Assembly: GCA_036399815.1 (NCBI GenBank)
Contig: DASWMK010000082.1
Span: 1 to 41,971, forward strand
Length of the DNA: 41,971 nt
Source: Acidimicrobiales bacterium
GTDB taxonomy: Bacteria > Actinomycetota > Acidimicrobiia > Acidimicrobiales > DASWMK01
Direction: 5' to 3'
In this document: positions 23,504-32,002 of the stretch, in pieces
How positions within the stretch are numbered: position 1 is the first letter of the stretch
How the letters are laid out: every line of letters begins with the position of its first letter
Notes under the pieces: model-generated
Databases searched by the model: none
What the model was told of the DNA's origin: nothing
What the model saw: the letters and a program-made list of their open reading frames with translations, nothing else
Program-made: the position numbers and the translations under genes

Positions 23504-24394
23504 TCACGCCAGGGCGACGCAGCGCACCGTCCCGAGGCCGCTGGCGGCGAGCTCCCACGACCGCCCGGCGTCGGTCGACACCCACACGTCCCCGCCGCCG
23601 GTCCCGAACGCCGCCGTCGAGCCCGACGCGGCGAGGCAGTGCGTGTCCACGTTCGACGGGAACCACTCCGGCAGGCCGGCATGCGCCTTCTCGAACGGGC
23701 CGCCGTCGAGCGCCCGGCGGTACACCGCACCACGGGACGTCGACGGCCCGGTCGACGCCGTCAGCAGCACGGTGTCGCCGGCCAGCGCCACCGCCCGGGC
23801 GTACGTGTCGTGCAGGCCGTCGGTCGACCAGTCGAACGTCTCGCCGCCGTCGGTGCTCATCCCGAACCCGACCGCGGCGGCGACGAGGACCACTCCGTCG
23901 GCCGCGACCACCTGGTGGGTGTCGGCGTCGACCTCGACCCGCTCGTCCCATCCGTCGCCCGTCGACCGCCACACGCCCCCGACGTGGACGTTGACGAACG
24001 CCGTCCCGTCGCCGGCGACGGCCAGCGAGCGGGTGTCGGGCGGGGCGCCCCACGGCGTGTACCACTCGTCCCGCGTCGGGATGGCGTCGAACGACGCGTC
24101 GGGCGCCAGGCCACCGCCCGCCGGCAGGCGCAGCACGTGCGCCTCCGACGTACCGACCAGCACCTCCTCACCGCCCGGCGCAGCGGCCAGGCAGTGGGCC
24201 CGGAGCCCGTCGCCGACCGCGGCGATGTCGGCCCACGCCGCGCCGGCCCCGGACGCCTCGGACCGGGCCAGCACGGCCCGCCCGTCGGCCAGCGCCCACC
24301 GGCCGGACAGGCACGTCACCGCCCGGTCCAGCACCCGCCGGGGCTCGCCCCCGTCCACCTCGTACAGCCCGGCAGTGGTCCCGACCAGCAGCAT
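23504..24394 (-). CDS. BNR/sialidase-like beta-propeller protein
   Basis: 296 residues from ATG 24394. It starts MLLVGTTAGLYEVDGGEPRR, typical of proteins related to the photosystem II stability factor-like or exo-sialidase propellers. Asp-box-like turns recur: GVWRSTGDGW, GMSTDGGETFDWS and DVWVSTDAGRSWE, each S-x-D-G-G-x-x-W/F. There are about five to six blades. No signal peptide is seen, so it is likely cytoplasmic. Function is unknown; similar single-propeller proteins are widespread in actinobacteria. It is divergent from the BON gene, with only 17 bp between starts. Confidence 0.85.
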   Translation of the reverse strand: MLLVGTTAGLYEVDGGEPRRVLDRAVTCLSGRWALADGRAVLARSEASGAGAAWADIAAVGDGLRAHCLAAAPGGEEVLVGTSEAHVLRLPAGGGLAPDASFDAIPTRDEWYTPWGAPPDTRSLAVAGDGTAFVNVHVGGVWRSTGDGWDERVEVDADTHQVVAADGVVLVAAAVGFGMSTDGGETFDWSTDGLHDTYARAVALAGDTVLLTASTGPSTSRGAVYRRALDGGPFEKAHAGLPEWFPSNVDTHCLAASGSTAAFGTGGGDVWVSTDAGRSWELAASGLGTVRCVALA

Positions 24395-24411
24395 GCGCCC
24401 AAACTAGGTCC

Positions 24412-24714
24412 GTGCCCGAGCCGACGCGCCGGCCGCCGGCGAACGACGCCGCGCTGTGCCAGGAGGTGCGCACCCGCGTGCTCGGGCAGCGGCGCTTCCG
24501 CCGGTGGACGGTCCTCGTCGACGCCTGCGGCGGCGTCATCGGCCTGCGTGGCGTGGTCGACGACGCCGACGACGCGGCCGCCATCGTCGAGGCGGCACGC
24601 GCCGTCCCCGGCGTCGTCGGCGTGCAGGACTACCTCCACCCCTCCGACGCGCCGCCGCCCAACCTCGCCGCCGGCCGTGGTCGACGGGGAGGGGTGACCG
24701 CCGCCGATCGTTGA
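24412..24714 (+). CDS. BON-domain protein
   Basis: 100 residues from GTG 24412. Residues ~12-80 form a BON domain: LCQEVRTRVLGQRRFRRW, then VLVDACGGVIGLRGVVDDAD and IVEAARAVPGVVGVQDYLH. BON domains bind phospholipid or ligands and usually occur in exported or membrane-linked proteins, but no signal peptide is visible here. The C-terminus is a disordered Gly/Arg tail. The gene is convergent with the putative glycosidase. Confidence 0.85.
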   Translation: MPEPTRRPPANDAALCQEVRTRVLGQRRFRRWTVLVDACGGVIGLRGVVDDADDAAAIVEAARAVPGVVGVQDYLHPSDAPPPNLAAGRGRRGGVTAADR

Positions 24715-24752
24715 TCGCCGCCGGCGCTGCTGCAACCGCGGCCGGCGGCCCG

Positions 24753-25949
24753 TCAGGGCGCGGCGCGCAGGACCGCGCCCCTCGTCCCTCCGAGCGTGAT
24801 CTCGGTGATCACCCGCCCGCCGGCGTCGAGGTAGCGGCCGCCGAGGCGGATCGTGGCCGACCGCTCGCCGGCGTTGACGATCGCCGTCCCGGCGCTGAAG
24901 TCGCGGCGGTAGACGCTCGAGCCGAGCGAGCGGTAGGTGCCACGCGGCGTGCCGAGGCGGTACGAGAACTCCGGGAGCCAGCCGGTGTCGCCCCAGCCCA
25001 CGATCGAGCGGCCCTGGTTGGCGAGGAGGTACGAGGCCAGCCCGTAGAGCCCGGCGGCCCGGTCGCCGTCGACCCCGCCGATCTTCATCATGGCGATCTT
25101 CCCCATGCGCTCGGCGGTCACGATCTCCTCGATGTGGGCCCGCCAGCCGGTCGTCCCCCAGTCCCACACGAACCCGGACCCGGTCGTCGAGCTCCAGTTG
25201 GTGAAGTGCTCCTCGGCGCCGCCGTCGAGGAACTGGATCCAGTCGGCCCACAGTCCGGGGACGGAGTACGCGGCGGGGATGTTGGCGAGGGCGAGGAACC
25301 CCCTCGCCTGGATGGCAGGGCCGACCCTGGCGAGGAACGACCGCATGGCCGCCCGCGCCGTCGCGTCGTCGGCGTACGGGCCGGGGTCGTTGTAGGCGGT
25401 GTTGTCGCTGATGAGGTCGTCCATCAGGACGCCGTCCCACCCGTAGCGACCGAGCTCGTCGGCGACGTTGTCGATCCAGCGGTCCTGGTAGCCCCGGTTC
25501 TCGACCCGCATCTGCCAGAACCCGGGCCACCGGTCCCACTCCATCCGGCGGCCGTCCCGCCCGATGGCGAACCACTCCGGGTGCTCGCTGTCGGCCTCGA
25601 CCCAGCCGACCCCGGTCGGCAGGAACCGGGCGTCCTCGCCGTCCTCCACGAGGTCGCCGGTCGTGCGCGTGGACCCCATCGACTTGTAGACGAGGACGAG
25701 GGCGTCGGGGTTGACGGCCTTGATGTCGTCGATCAGCGGCCAGTCCCAGGCCTGGAGGGAGATGACCCGGCGGCGGGGCGCCTCGGTCCTGACGTCGAGC
25801 GGGGCGAGCGCGAAGTCGTCGAGGAACGGGCCCGGCCGGCCTGGCGACCAGCGTTCGAGCGTGGGTCTGGTCGTCGCCCCGGCAGGCGGCGCGGCGAGGA
25901 GGGCGAGCAGGACGACGAGGAGGGCGACATGGCGCCCGGCAGCAGCCAT
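24753..25949 (-). CDS. Secreted putative glycoside hydrolase (GHL15-like barrel)
   Basis: 398 residues from ATG 25949. A signal peptide (ALLVVLLALLAAPPAGA) is followed by a barrel-type domain. Indicative pieces are VISLQAWDWPLIDDIKAVNP, ALVLVYKSMGS, a WNxx-like WQMRVENRGYQDRWI, GWDGVLMDDLISDNTAY with acidic residues at a strand end, FLALANIPAAY and HFTNWSS. These fit the putative glycosidase family GHL15. The last ~70 residues are a beta domain (TAIVNAGERSATIRLGGRYL), as in many barrels with a C-terminal sandwich. The substrate is unknown; extracellular action on glycans is likely. Short AT-rich sequence at 25965-25998 may hold its promoter. Confidence 0.82.
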   Translation of the reverse strand: MAAAGRHVALLVVLLALLAAPPAGATTRPTLERWSPGRPGPFLDDFALAPLDVRTEAPRRRVISLQAWDWPLIDDIKAVNPDALVLVYKSMGSTRTTGDLVEDGEDARFLPTGVGWVEADSEHPEWFAIGRDGRRMEWDRWPGFWQMRVENRGYQDRWIDNVADELGRYGWDGVLMDDLISDNTAYNDPGPYADDATARAAMRSFLARVGPAIQARGFLALANIPAAYSVPGLWADWIQFLDGGAEEHFTNWSSTTGSGFVWDWGTTGWRAHIEEIVTAERMGKIAMMKIGGVDGDRAAGLYGLASYLLANQGRSIVGWGDTGWLPEFSYRLGTPRGTYRSLGSSVYRRDFSAGTAIVNAGERSATIRLGGRYLDAGGRVITEITLGGTRGAVLRAAP

Positions 25950-25995
25950 GCCATGGAACCGTAACCTCGTCGCAATACTTGACGTGAGTTAAACA

Positions 25996-26424
25996 CTAAA
26001 CCGACTTCCATGGCCCGACGCCGGCCACGCGGTCGACCGAGATCCGGAGGACGACGCCGGGCGGCGGGTCCGGCATCGGCGGGAAACGCACGTCGGGACC
26101 GAGGTACACCCGGGCGAGCCGCTGGAGGAGCTCCGGCGCGCCGCCCTCGGTGACCCGGGCCGTCCCGTACACGACGAGGTAGTGGTCGAGCCCGAACTCG
26201 TTGCGCCCGCCCGTCTCCATGGACACAGCGACGCGCCCGTCGCGGGCGACGTTCCGGAGCTTCTTCTGGCCGGGGTCGAGGTGGGCGCAGACGACCTCGT
26301 CGCCGTCGAGGCCGACCCACACGATCGACACGTGCGGGCCGCCGGCCGCGTCGAGGGTGACGAGGTGGGCCAGGTGACCGGCCTCGAGCGCCTCGCGCAC
26401 CGCGGCGGTGAGCGGCGTCGGCAC
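25996..26424 (-). CDS. PPOX-class (pyridoxamine 5'-phosphate oxidase-like) F420/FMN-binding protein
   Basis: 142 residues from GTG 26424. The split-barrel pattern is clear: HLAHLVTLDAAGGPHVSIVW, then VGLDGDEVVCAHLDPGQKKL, RNVARDGRVAVSMETG, HYLVVYGTARVTEGGAPELL and the final strand VVLRISVDRVAGVGPW. The K-x-x-N-V-x-x-D-x-R-V stretch is typical of the cofactor-binding region in the actinobacterial class of F420-dependent or FMN-binding members. It is likely a small dimeric cytoplasmic oxidoreductase or cofactor-binding protein. Starts of this gene and the HerA-like gene are 43 bp apart and divergent. Confidence 0.9.
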   Translation of the reverse strand: MPTPLTAAVREALEAGHLAHLVTLDAAGGPHVSIVWVGLDGDEVVCAHLDPGQKKLRNVARDGRVAVSMETGGRNEFGLDHYLVVYGTARVTEGGAPELLQRLARVYLGPDVRFPPMPDPPPGVVLRISVDRVAGVGPWKSV

Positions 26425-26467
26425 GGGCCAGAGCGTACGTGACGGCCGACGGGTGGAGACTGGACCC

Positions 26468-28819
26468 GTGGTCGATCTCGGGAAGGGCCAGTGGTACGTC
26501 GGCGAGCGCGTCGATCCGGCCGGGCACGGGCGCACCGGTGAGGCCGTCGTGCTCGACCGCGCCGACCTCACCACCCACGGGCTGCTCGTCGGCATGACGG
26601 GCTCGGGCAAGACGGGGCTCGGCGTCGTCCTCGTCGAGGAGGCGCTGCTCTCGGGCGTGCCCGTCCTCGTCGTCGACCCGAAGGGCGACCTCGCCGGCCT
26701 GGCGCTGACGTTCCCCGGCCTCTCCGCCGACGAGTTCCGGCCCTGGGTGGGCGGCGGCGACGCCGACCAGGTGGCGACCTCGTGGCGCGACGGCCTGGCG
26801 TCGTGGGGCATCGGTCCCGACCGGGTCGCCGCCCTGCGGGCCGCCGCCGACGTCACCGTCTACACGCCCGGTTCGACGGCGGGCGTCCCCCTGAACGTCG
26901 TCGGCTCGCTCGCCGCCCCGGCGTCCACCGATCCCGAGGTGGTCGGCGACGAGATCGAGGGCTTCGTCGCCGGGCTGCTCGGGCTCGTCGGCGTCGACGC
27001 CGACCCGCTGGCGAGCCCGGAGCACGTCCTGCTGTCGACCCTCGTCCAGCACGCGTGGTCCGCCGGGCAGGACCTCGACCTCCCGACCCTGGTCGGCCAG
27101 GTGCTCCGCCCGCCGATCCGCCGCCTCGGCGTGTTCGACCTCGACGAGTTCTTCCCGCCCGACGACCGCTCCGCCCTGGCCCGCCGCCTCAACGGGCTCC
27201 TCGCCTCGCCCTCGTTCGGGCCGTGGGCCGCGGGCGCGCCGCTCGACGTCGACGGCCTGCTGTTCGGGCCGGGCGGACGGCCCCGCTGCGCGGTCGTCTC
27301 CGTCGCTCACCTGTCCGACGAGGAGCGCCAGTTCGCCGTGTCGCTCCTCCTCGGCAAGCTCGTCACCTGGATGCGCCGGCAGGCCGGCACGACCGACCTG
27401 CGGGTGCTCGTGTACTTCGACGAGGTGGCCGGCTACGTGCCGCCGGTGGCGGCGCCGCCGGCCAAGGGCCCGATCCTGACCCTGCTCAAGCAGGCCAGGG
27501 CGTTCGGCGTCGGCGTGGTGCTGGCCACGCAGAACCCGGTGGACGTGGACTACCGGGGCATCGGCAACGCGGGGACGTGGATGATCGGCCGGCTCCAGAC
27601 CGAGCGCGACCGGGACCGCCTCCTCGACGGCCTCGGCGCGGCGAGCGGCGGCGTCGACCTCGCCGCGCTGGCCGGGACCATCGGCGGGCTGGCCAAGCGG
27701 GAGTTCGTGCTGCGCCGACCGGGGTCGTCCGAGCCCGTCGTCATGGGCAGCCGGTGGGCGATGTCCTACCTGGCCGGCCCGCTGACGAGGGAGCAGATCG
27801 CCACCCTCACGCACGGGTCGGCCGGCGGGGCGGCGGTGGCGCCGGCCCCGGCCCCGGCCCCGGCGCCGGCCGAGCCGTCGGCGTCCGACGGGGAGCCGCC
27901 CCCGCCGGTGGCCCAGGGCCTGCCCGTCCGCTGGCTCGACCCGGCGGCGCCGTGGGCCGCGGCGATCGGCGCGGCGCCGGCCGCCACCCGCTTTGCCGCC
28001 GGCCTCGCCGCCAGGGTCGCCCTCCTGTACGACGACGAGCGGGCCGGCGTGCGCCACACCGAGGAGTGGGAGGCCGTGCTGTTCCCGCTCGGCGCCGAGG
28101 TCGACGTCGCCGCGGCCGTCGCCGTCGACTGGGACGACCGGGACCTCCGGCCCGACCCGCCCGCCGGCGCGTCCTACGTCGTGCCCGAGGCGCCCGTCGG
28201 CCGGGCCGCCACGATCACGGCCGTCCGGCGGGACCTGGTCGAGCACCTCCGCCGCCACCGCACCGTCGAGGTGCTCCGCTGCCCTGGCCTCAAGCTGTGG
28301 TCGAGGGTGGGGGAGACCGGCGAGGCGTTCGAGGCCCGTTGCCGCGCCGCGGCCGCCGACGCCGCCGACCGCGAGGCCGCCACCCTGCGCCGGCGGTACG
28401 AGGCCCGCCTCGACCGGGCCAGGGACGCGGCGGCCGCGGCGAGGGACCGCGTCGACGAGGCCGAGGTGGCGTCCCGCAGCCGGCGGAACGAGGAGGTGCT
28501 GTCGACGGTCGGCTCCGTCCTCGGCGACTTCCTCGGCGGCCGCCACCGCGTCGGCACGCTCGCCCGGCGGGCGGGCAGCGTGGCGTCGCGGCGGGGGAGG
28601 GCGGCGTCCGCCGGACGGCGGGCGGCGTCGGCCCGCAACCGGGCCGAGGAGCGCGAGGAGGACGTCGCCGAGCTCGAGGCCGAGCTGGCCGAGGAGCTGG
28701 CCGTCATCGACGAGAAGTGGCAGGCCGCGGCCGGCCAGGTCGAGCCCGTGCAGGTGCCGCTCGAGAAGTCGGACGTCGCCGTCGACGACCTCGTCCTCGT
28801 GTGGGTCCCCGTGCCCTGA
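26468..28819 (+). CDS. HerA-like/DUF853-type ATPase
   Basis: 783 residues from GTG 26468, preceded by GGTGGAG. Walker A is GMTGSGKT (42-49), followed by VLVVDPKGDLAGLAL. Walker B is VLVYFDEVAGY with D318 and E319. Then come LKQARAFGVGVVLATQNPVD and GNAGTWMIGRLQTERDRDRL, the pattern of HerA-family ATPases that pump DNA or act with nucleases. After an Ala/Pro linker (about 455-480), a C-terminal half of ~300 residues contains Ala/Arg/Glu-rich coiled coil (about 610-760), not found in core HerA. No NurA-like partner is visible, so it stands alone. Cytoplasmic. Role in DNA handling is likely, but the exact process is not shown. Confidence 0.9.
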   Translation: MVDLGKGQWYVGERVDPAGHGRTGEAVVLDRADLTTHGLLVGMTGSGKTGLGVVLVEEALLSGVPVLVVDPKGDLAGLALTFPGLSADEFRPWVGGGDADQVATSWRDGLASWGIGPDRVAALRAAADVTVYTPGSTAGVPLNVVGSLAAPASTDPEVVGDEIEGFVAGLLGLVGVDADPLASPEHVLLSTLVQHAWSAGQDLDLPTLVGQVLRPPIRRLGVFDLDEFFPPDDRSALARRLNGLLASPSFGPWAAGAPLDVDGLLFGPGGRPRCAVVSVAHLSDEERQFAVSLLLGKLVTWMRRQAGTTDLRVLVYFDEVAGYVPPVAAPPAKGPILTLLKQARAFGVGVVLATQNPVDVDYRGIGNAGTWMIGRLQTERDRDRLLDGLGAASGGVDLAALAGTIGGLAKREFVLRRPGSSEPVVMGSRWAMSYLAGPLTREQIATLTHGSAGGAAVAPAPAPAPAPAEPSASDGEPPPPVAQGLPVRWLDPAAPWAAAIGAAPAATRFAAGLAARVALLYDDERAGVRHTEEWEAVLFPLGAEVDVAAAVAVDWDDRDLRPDPPAGASYVVPEAPVGRAATITAVRRDLVEHLRRHRTVEVLRCPGLKLWSRVGETGEAFEARCRAAAADAADREAATLRRRYEARLDRARDAAAAARDRVDEAEVASRSRRNEEVLSTVGSVLGDFLGGRHRVGTLARRAGSVASRRGRAASAGRRAASARNRAEEREEDVAELEAELAEELAVIDEKWQAAAGQVEPVQVPLEKSDVAVDDLVLVWVPVP

Positions 28820-28839
28820 CCTACCATCCGTCGCGCCCC

Positions 28840-28913
28840 GCCCCCGTAGCTCAGCTGGACAGAGCGGCTGCCTTCTAAGCAGCGGGTCGCAGGTTCGAGC
28901 CCTGCCGGGGGCG
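28840..28913 (+). tRNA. tRNA-Arg(TCT)
   Basis: 74 nt. Acceptor GCCCCCG pairs with CGGGGGC; discriminator G. Anticodon loop CTTCTAA with TCT, stem GCTGC/GCAGC; T-arm GCAGG-TTCGAGC-CCTGC. The prophage-like region starts right after it. Confidence 0.96.
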
Positions 28914-28941
28914 CCCGCCTGACCTGCGGAAACGCCGGCAC

Positions 28942-28964
28942 GGTCGGTTCTCGGCCGACCTTTT
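28942..28964 (+). terminator. Intrinsic terminator downstream of tRNA-Arg
   Basis: GGTCGG (28942-28947) pairs with CCGACC (28955-28960), followed by TTTT. It lies 29 bp past the tRNA. Confidence 0.75.
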
Positions 28965-28982
28965 CCAGCGATTCTTCCAGCG
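28963..28982. repeat. Short direct repeat TTCCAGCG
   Basis: TTCCAGCG at 28963-28970 and again at 28975-28982, just inside the phage side of the tRNA. It could be an arm-type integrase site, which is only a guess from position. Confidence 0.4.
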
Positions 28983-29055
28983 TGCTCGCTCGATTCGTGC
29001 GAGAATGGGGGCGTCCCGGGAGTGGAGACCCGGACCCCTAGCGACGGAGGAAGCG

Positions 29056-29352
29056 ATGAGTCGGGACAAGAACCCGGACGACCGAAGGCGCAGCGCCTCT
29101 GTTCACGCAGGTCGGTCGTGGACATGCCCGTGCGGCAAGACGGTGTACGGCAACGGCGGCAAGTCCGGACACCAGCGGGCGTGCCGCACATGGAAGGAAC
29201 GCAAGCTGGCTCGGCTCGACGAGAACGTCGCCGACATTGACGCTGGCCGGTGGGGTAGCAGTCTGTCGCCGGTCGTTGTCGAGCATTACCGCCACACATA
29301 CGCGCTGGAGGCAGCGCGGCTGCGCGAGGAGCTAAAGATCGCTTCCCGCTAG
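29056..29352 (+). CDS. Small zinc-binding phage-type protein
   Basis: 98 residues from ATG 29056, with GGAGG 6 nt upstream. The N-terminal part holds SWTCPCGKTVYGNGGKSGH and a later C, giving a C-x-C ... H-x3-C arrangement like a zinc knuckle (the trailing HQRAC). The second half is helical (WKERKLARLDENVADI and YALEAARLREELKI). It is the first gene of the element after the tRNA. Proteins of this type are common in actinophage early regions with unknown function. Confidence 0.75.
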   Translation: MSRDKNPDDRRRSASVHAGRSWTCPCGKTVYGNGGKSGHQRACRTWKERKLARLDENVADIDAGRWGSSLSPVVVEHYRHTYALEAARLREELKIASR

Positions 29353-29360
29353 GGGAGCAA

Positions 29361-29395
29361 GCCCCCGGTCCTTCTCCACCAGTGGGGCCGGGGGC
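29361..29395 (+). terminator. GC-rich hairpin after the first element gene
   Basis: GCCCCCGG (29361-29368) and CCGGGGGC (29388-29395) form a perfect 8-bp stem, extended inward by a few G-C pairs. It begins 8 bp after the stop of the gene ending at 29352. There is no T-run; it could be a terminator or a structured leader for the next gene. Confidence 0.5.
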
Positions 29396-29415
29396 ACCAG
29401 ACGAGAGGGAGAAGT

Positions 29416-29895
29416 GTGGAGAGAATCCTTCCCGACGACGTGAACGACACGGGTCACACGGTCAAGGCGTGCATCTGCGGCCATGGCTGGGACGAGCACC
29501 TCGTCGTCGTCGGCGGCTGCCCGTTCTGCTCGTGCCGTGCGCACCCGCCGAACCAGCCAATGCCTGATCCCACCCGCGGGCAGCAGGCGGAACCATTGAG
29601 CGCCGAGGAACTGGAACGCGTCGCCTGCGCTCTCGCTGACGACCCGGTTCTGCTCCACTGCGAGAGCTACTTCGACCTCCACCGCTGGCTCTCTGGCGCG
29701 CTCGCCACCGTCGACGCGCTCACCGCGGAACGGGACGCGTTGGTGCGGGCCGCTCGGCGCTTCGTGGAGGAGTACTGGCACGGGATGCCTCGCGAGGCTG
29801 ACGACGCCATGAAGGAAGTCGCGGTTCTCGTTGGACTGCGGCTGTTCTCTGGCGACGCCGCCCCCTCCGATGGACCGGAGACAACCAATGGGTGA
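29416..29895 (+). CDS. Zinc-ribbon phage-type protein
   Basis: 159 residues from GTG 29416; GAGGGAG lies shortly upstream. The start could also be the overlapping GTG 29414 in another frame, but only this frame is open. Residues ~19-41 hold CICGHGWDEHLVVVGGCPFC with C-x-C and C-x2-C-x-C groups, likely a zinc ribbon. The rest is helical with an acidic SAEELERVACALAD segment and EEYWHGMP. No family recognised. It overlaps the next gene by 8 nt. Confidence 0.75.
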   Translation: MERILPDDVNDTGHTVKACICGHGWDEHLVVVGGCPFCSCRAHPPNQPMPDPTRGQQAEPLSAEELERVACALADDPVLLHCESYFDLHRWLSGALATVDALTAERDALVRAARRFVEEYWHGMPREADDAMKEVAVLVGLRLFSGDAAPSDGPETTNG

Positions 29896-30169
29896 GATCA
29901 GCCCGGAACTGCGAGCAGCGGGAGGGCGGTTCGCCGTCGAGTACAACGCCAATACCATCCTCGCTCACCAACCCGACGCCGCCGTGATCATCGCCGCGCG
30001 TGTCAACCAGGCGGCCGTCGCAGCAGGGGGAGCACCCCCCGGGATGGAGCAGTGGGGACGCGAATGTGCGGATCACGTCGACGCCACCGGCAGCGACCCG
30101 TGTGCCGTCTGCGGTGGCCCACTCGTGTCCCTGTTCCGTCTGGCTCCTGCTGCCTCAATGGAAGCGTGA
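29888..30169 (+). CDS. Small hypothetical phage-type protein
   Basis: 93 residues from ATG 29888, starting inside the previous gene. It has GEISPELRAAGGRFAVEYNA, IIAARVNQAAVAAG and CADHVDATGSDPCAVCGGPL, with a C-x2-C pair that may bind zinc. The stop overlaps the integrase start (GTGA). It may be coupled to integrase expression. Confidence 0.7.
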   Translation: MGEISPELRAAGGRFAVEYNANTILAHQPDAAVIIAARVNQAAVAAGGAPPGMEQWGRECADHVDATGSDPCAVCGGPLVSLFRLAPAASMEA

Positions 30170-31308
30170 AGGGCACGCTCCGTTTCCGGGCTGGCGCCTG
30201 GCGCCTGGAAGCCTCCTACACCGACGACGGCCGCCGCCGCTACAAGACCCGCACCGTCCACGCCCCCAACAACCGCACCGGCCGCCGCCTCGCCGAAACG
30301 GAACTCGTCCGCCTCGTCGCCGAAACCCAAACCGCCTCCACCCCCACAGTCGCGCCGGATGCCACCGTCGAGCAGCTGCTCCGCCGCTGGCTCGCCGTCC
30401 GCACCCCCGACTGGTCACCGACCACCGCGTCCACGAACCGCCGCTGGGTCGAAACCCGCATCATCCCCGCCGTCGGCCACTATCCCCTGACCCGGCTGAC
30501 CGTCGCTCATGTCGACGCCCTCTACGCCTCCCAACGGGCCGACGGCCTCACCGCGGCGTCCGTCCGCCGCACCCACTCCATCCTCCGCGCCGCCCTCGCC
30601 CAAGCCGAACGGTGGGGACTGGTCGACCGGAACGTCGCCGCCTTGGCCCGCAAACCGGCGCTCGGCCCGCCCCGCGTCCGCCCCCCCGAACCCGACGAGA
30701 TGGCGCGGCTCACCGCCGCCGCCGAACGCGACCCGGACCTCGCCGGCTGGCTCCGGGTCGCCGCCGTCACCGGCGCCCGCCGCGGCACCCTCTGCGCGCT
30801 CCGCTGGTCCGACCTCGACCTCGACAAGGGGACGGTGACGTTCTCCCGGTCCCTGTCGGTCGGCGACGAAGGCCTCGTGGTGAAAGGCACGAAGACGGGT
30901 CGGCCGTACCCGGTGGCGTTGGACCAGGGGACGGTCGGGGTGCTGCGGTCGCATCGGGCGCGGGCCGCGGAGCGGGCGTTGGCGTGCGGGGTGGCGTTGC
31001 CGTCGGACGCTTACGTGTTCGCGAGGCCGGTCCCGCCGGACGGGTCGGTGCCGTGGCATCCGGACGGGGCGACGCAACGCTTCGCCCGCCTACGCCGCGA
31101 AGCCGGGGTGGAAGGGGTCCGGCTGCATGACCTCCGCCATTTCGTGGCGACCCGCCTGTTGGCGGGTGGGGTGGACGCGAGGACCGTGGCCGGAAGGTTG
31201 GGGCATTCGTCGGCGAAGATGGTTCTCGACTTGTACGGCCATTTCGTGCCGGCGGCGGATCGGGTGGCGGCGCAGCGGATCGCCGATGTGGTCGACGGAA
31301 AGGGCTAA
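30166..31308 (+). CDS. Tyrosine integrase of the prophage-like element
   Basis: 380 residues from GTG 30166, overlapping the previous stop. An N-terminal arm-binding part (GTLRFRAGAWRLEASYTDDG) is followed by the core-binding domain (WSPTTASTNRRWVETRIIP) and the catalytic domain: VTGARRGTLCALRW (first Arg), VVKGTKTGRPYP (Lys), RLHDLRHFVA (H321, R324), AGRLGHSSAK and nucleophile Y357 in LDLYGHF. All key residues are present, so it should be active. Tyrosine integrases insert elements at tRNA 3' ends; tRNA-Arg(TCT), 1.25 kb upstream, is the likely target. It is about 30% similar by eye to the island integrase in the same positions, but clearly a separate lineage. Confidence 0.95.
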   Translation: MKGTLRFRAGAWRLEASYTDDGRRRYKTRTVHAPNNRTGRRLAETELVRLVAETQTASTPTVAPDATVEQLLRRWLAVRTPDWSPTTASTNRRWVETRIIPAVGHYPLTRLTVAHVDALYASQRADGLTAASVRRTHSILRAALAQAERWGLVDRNVAALARKPALGPPRVRPPEPDEMARLTAAAERDPDLAGWLRVAAVTGARRGTLCALRWSDLDLDKGTVTFSRSLSVGDEGLVVKGTKTGRPYPVALDQGTVGVLRSHRARAAERALACGVALPSDAYVFARPVPPDGSVPWHPDGATQRFARLRREAGVEGVRLHDLRHFVATRLLAGGVDARTVAGRLGHSSAKMVLDLYGHFVPAADRVAAQRIADVVDGKG

Positions 31309-31519
31309 GAGGGACAAGCGAGGCCCCGGATACCTAAGACTGCGTTACGAACGCGAACGGCTACTTGCACGAGCCATGCAAATGGAGTGGAATCAGCGGC
31401 CCACAGGGGCTAGATGACCACATGGGGCGGGACGGGTCTCACGGGGTCGTGCCCGCCGACCTTCGTCCCCGCCAGCGGCGTGGCAGCGCGTGGGACGCTG
31501 CTCACGTTGGAGGACAGGG

Positions 31520-32002
31520 GTGGGAGACCTGCAAGCCGAGCTGGCCCGGCTCGAAGCGGAGATGCCGCTCGACGAGTTCGAGGCGCTGATCCGCTGGTGG
31601 AAGGAGCATTGGGGTAGGGCCGCCGCCTACCAGGCCGCCGCTCCGCCGGAGTGCATGGACGCGATCCTCCGGAAGACGACCGACCCGGTGGAGGCGCTCA
31701 ACGGGATCGTCGCCGTGCTTTCGACGGTGCACCCTCAGGTGATCGACACGTTCCTGCGGAAGCTCGACGGGTGGCTGGAAGTGGTGCGGCTGCTGCGGGT
31801 CGCGGTGCGGGAGGAGGCGTCGATGCGGTTGACGATGGAGGCGTGCGCCGCGGCGCTGTCAGCCGCGGCGGCGCCGACCTCCGGCGATGTAGGCGTCGTA
31901 GGCGGCGAGCAAGGCGGCTTTGCCTCGGGTGTCGAGCCGGGGGTCGGAGGCGATCGCTTCGCGAACGGACGCAACGGAGCGGCCCGCGGCCTCGGGGGGT
32001 AG
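31520..32002 (+). CDS. Hypothetical helical protein
   Basis: 160 residues from GTG 31520, with GGAGG 8 nt upstream. The first 115 residues are convincing: DLQAELARLEAEMPLDEFEA, then WWKEHWGRAAAYQAAAPPEC, AVLSTVHPQVIDTFLRKLDG and EVVRLLRVAVREE. The last ~45 residues are Gly/Ala-rich and overlap the repressor gene on the other strand (31859-32002), so the tail may be a by-product of reading through. No family recognised. The 211-bp gap before it shows no gene I can support. Confidence 0.6.
   Translation: MGDLQAELARLEAEMPLDEFEALIRWWKEHWGRAAAYQAAAPPECMDAILRKTTDPVEALNGIVAVLSTVHPQVIDTFLRKLDGWLEVVRLLRVAVREEASMRLTMEACAAALSAAAAPTSGDVGVVGGEQGGFASGVEPGVGGDRFANGRNGAARGLGG

Noticed and set aside
25733-29299. 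1188-codon minus-strand frame over the HerA-like gene
   Set aside because: Shadow of the HerA-like gene, and it crosses tRNA-Arg.
31414-31617. Small frame after the prophage integrase
   Set aside because: Translation is Gly/Arg/Pro-rich and conflicts with the better-supported gene starting at 31520.
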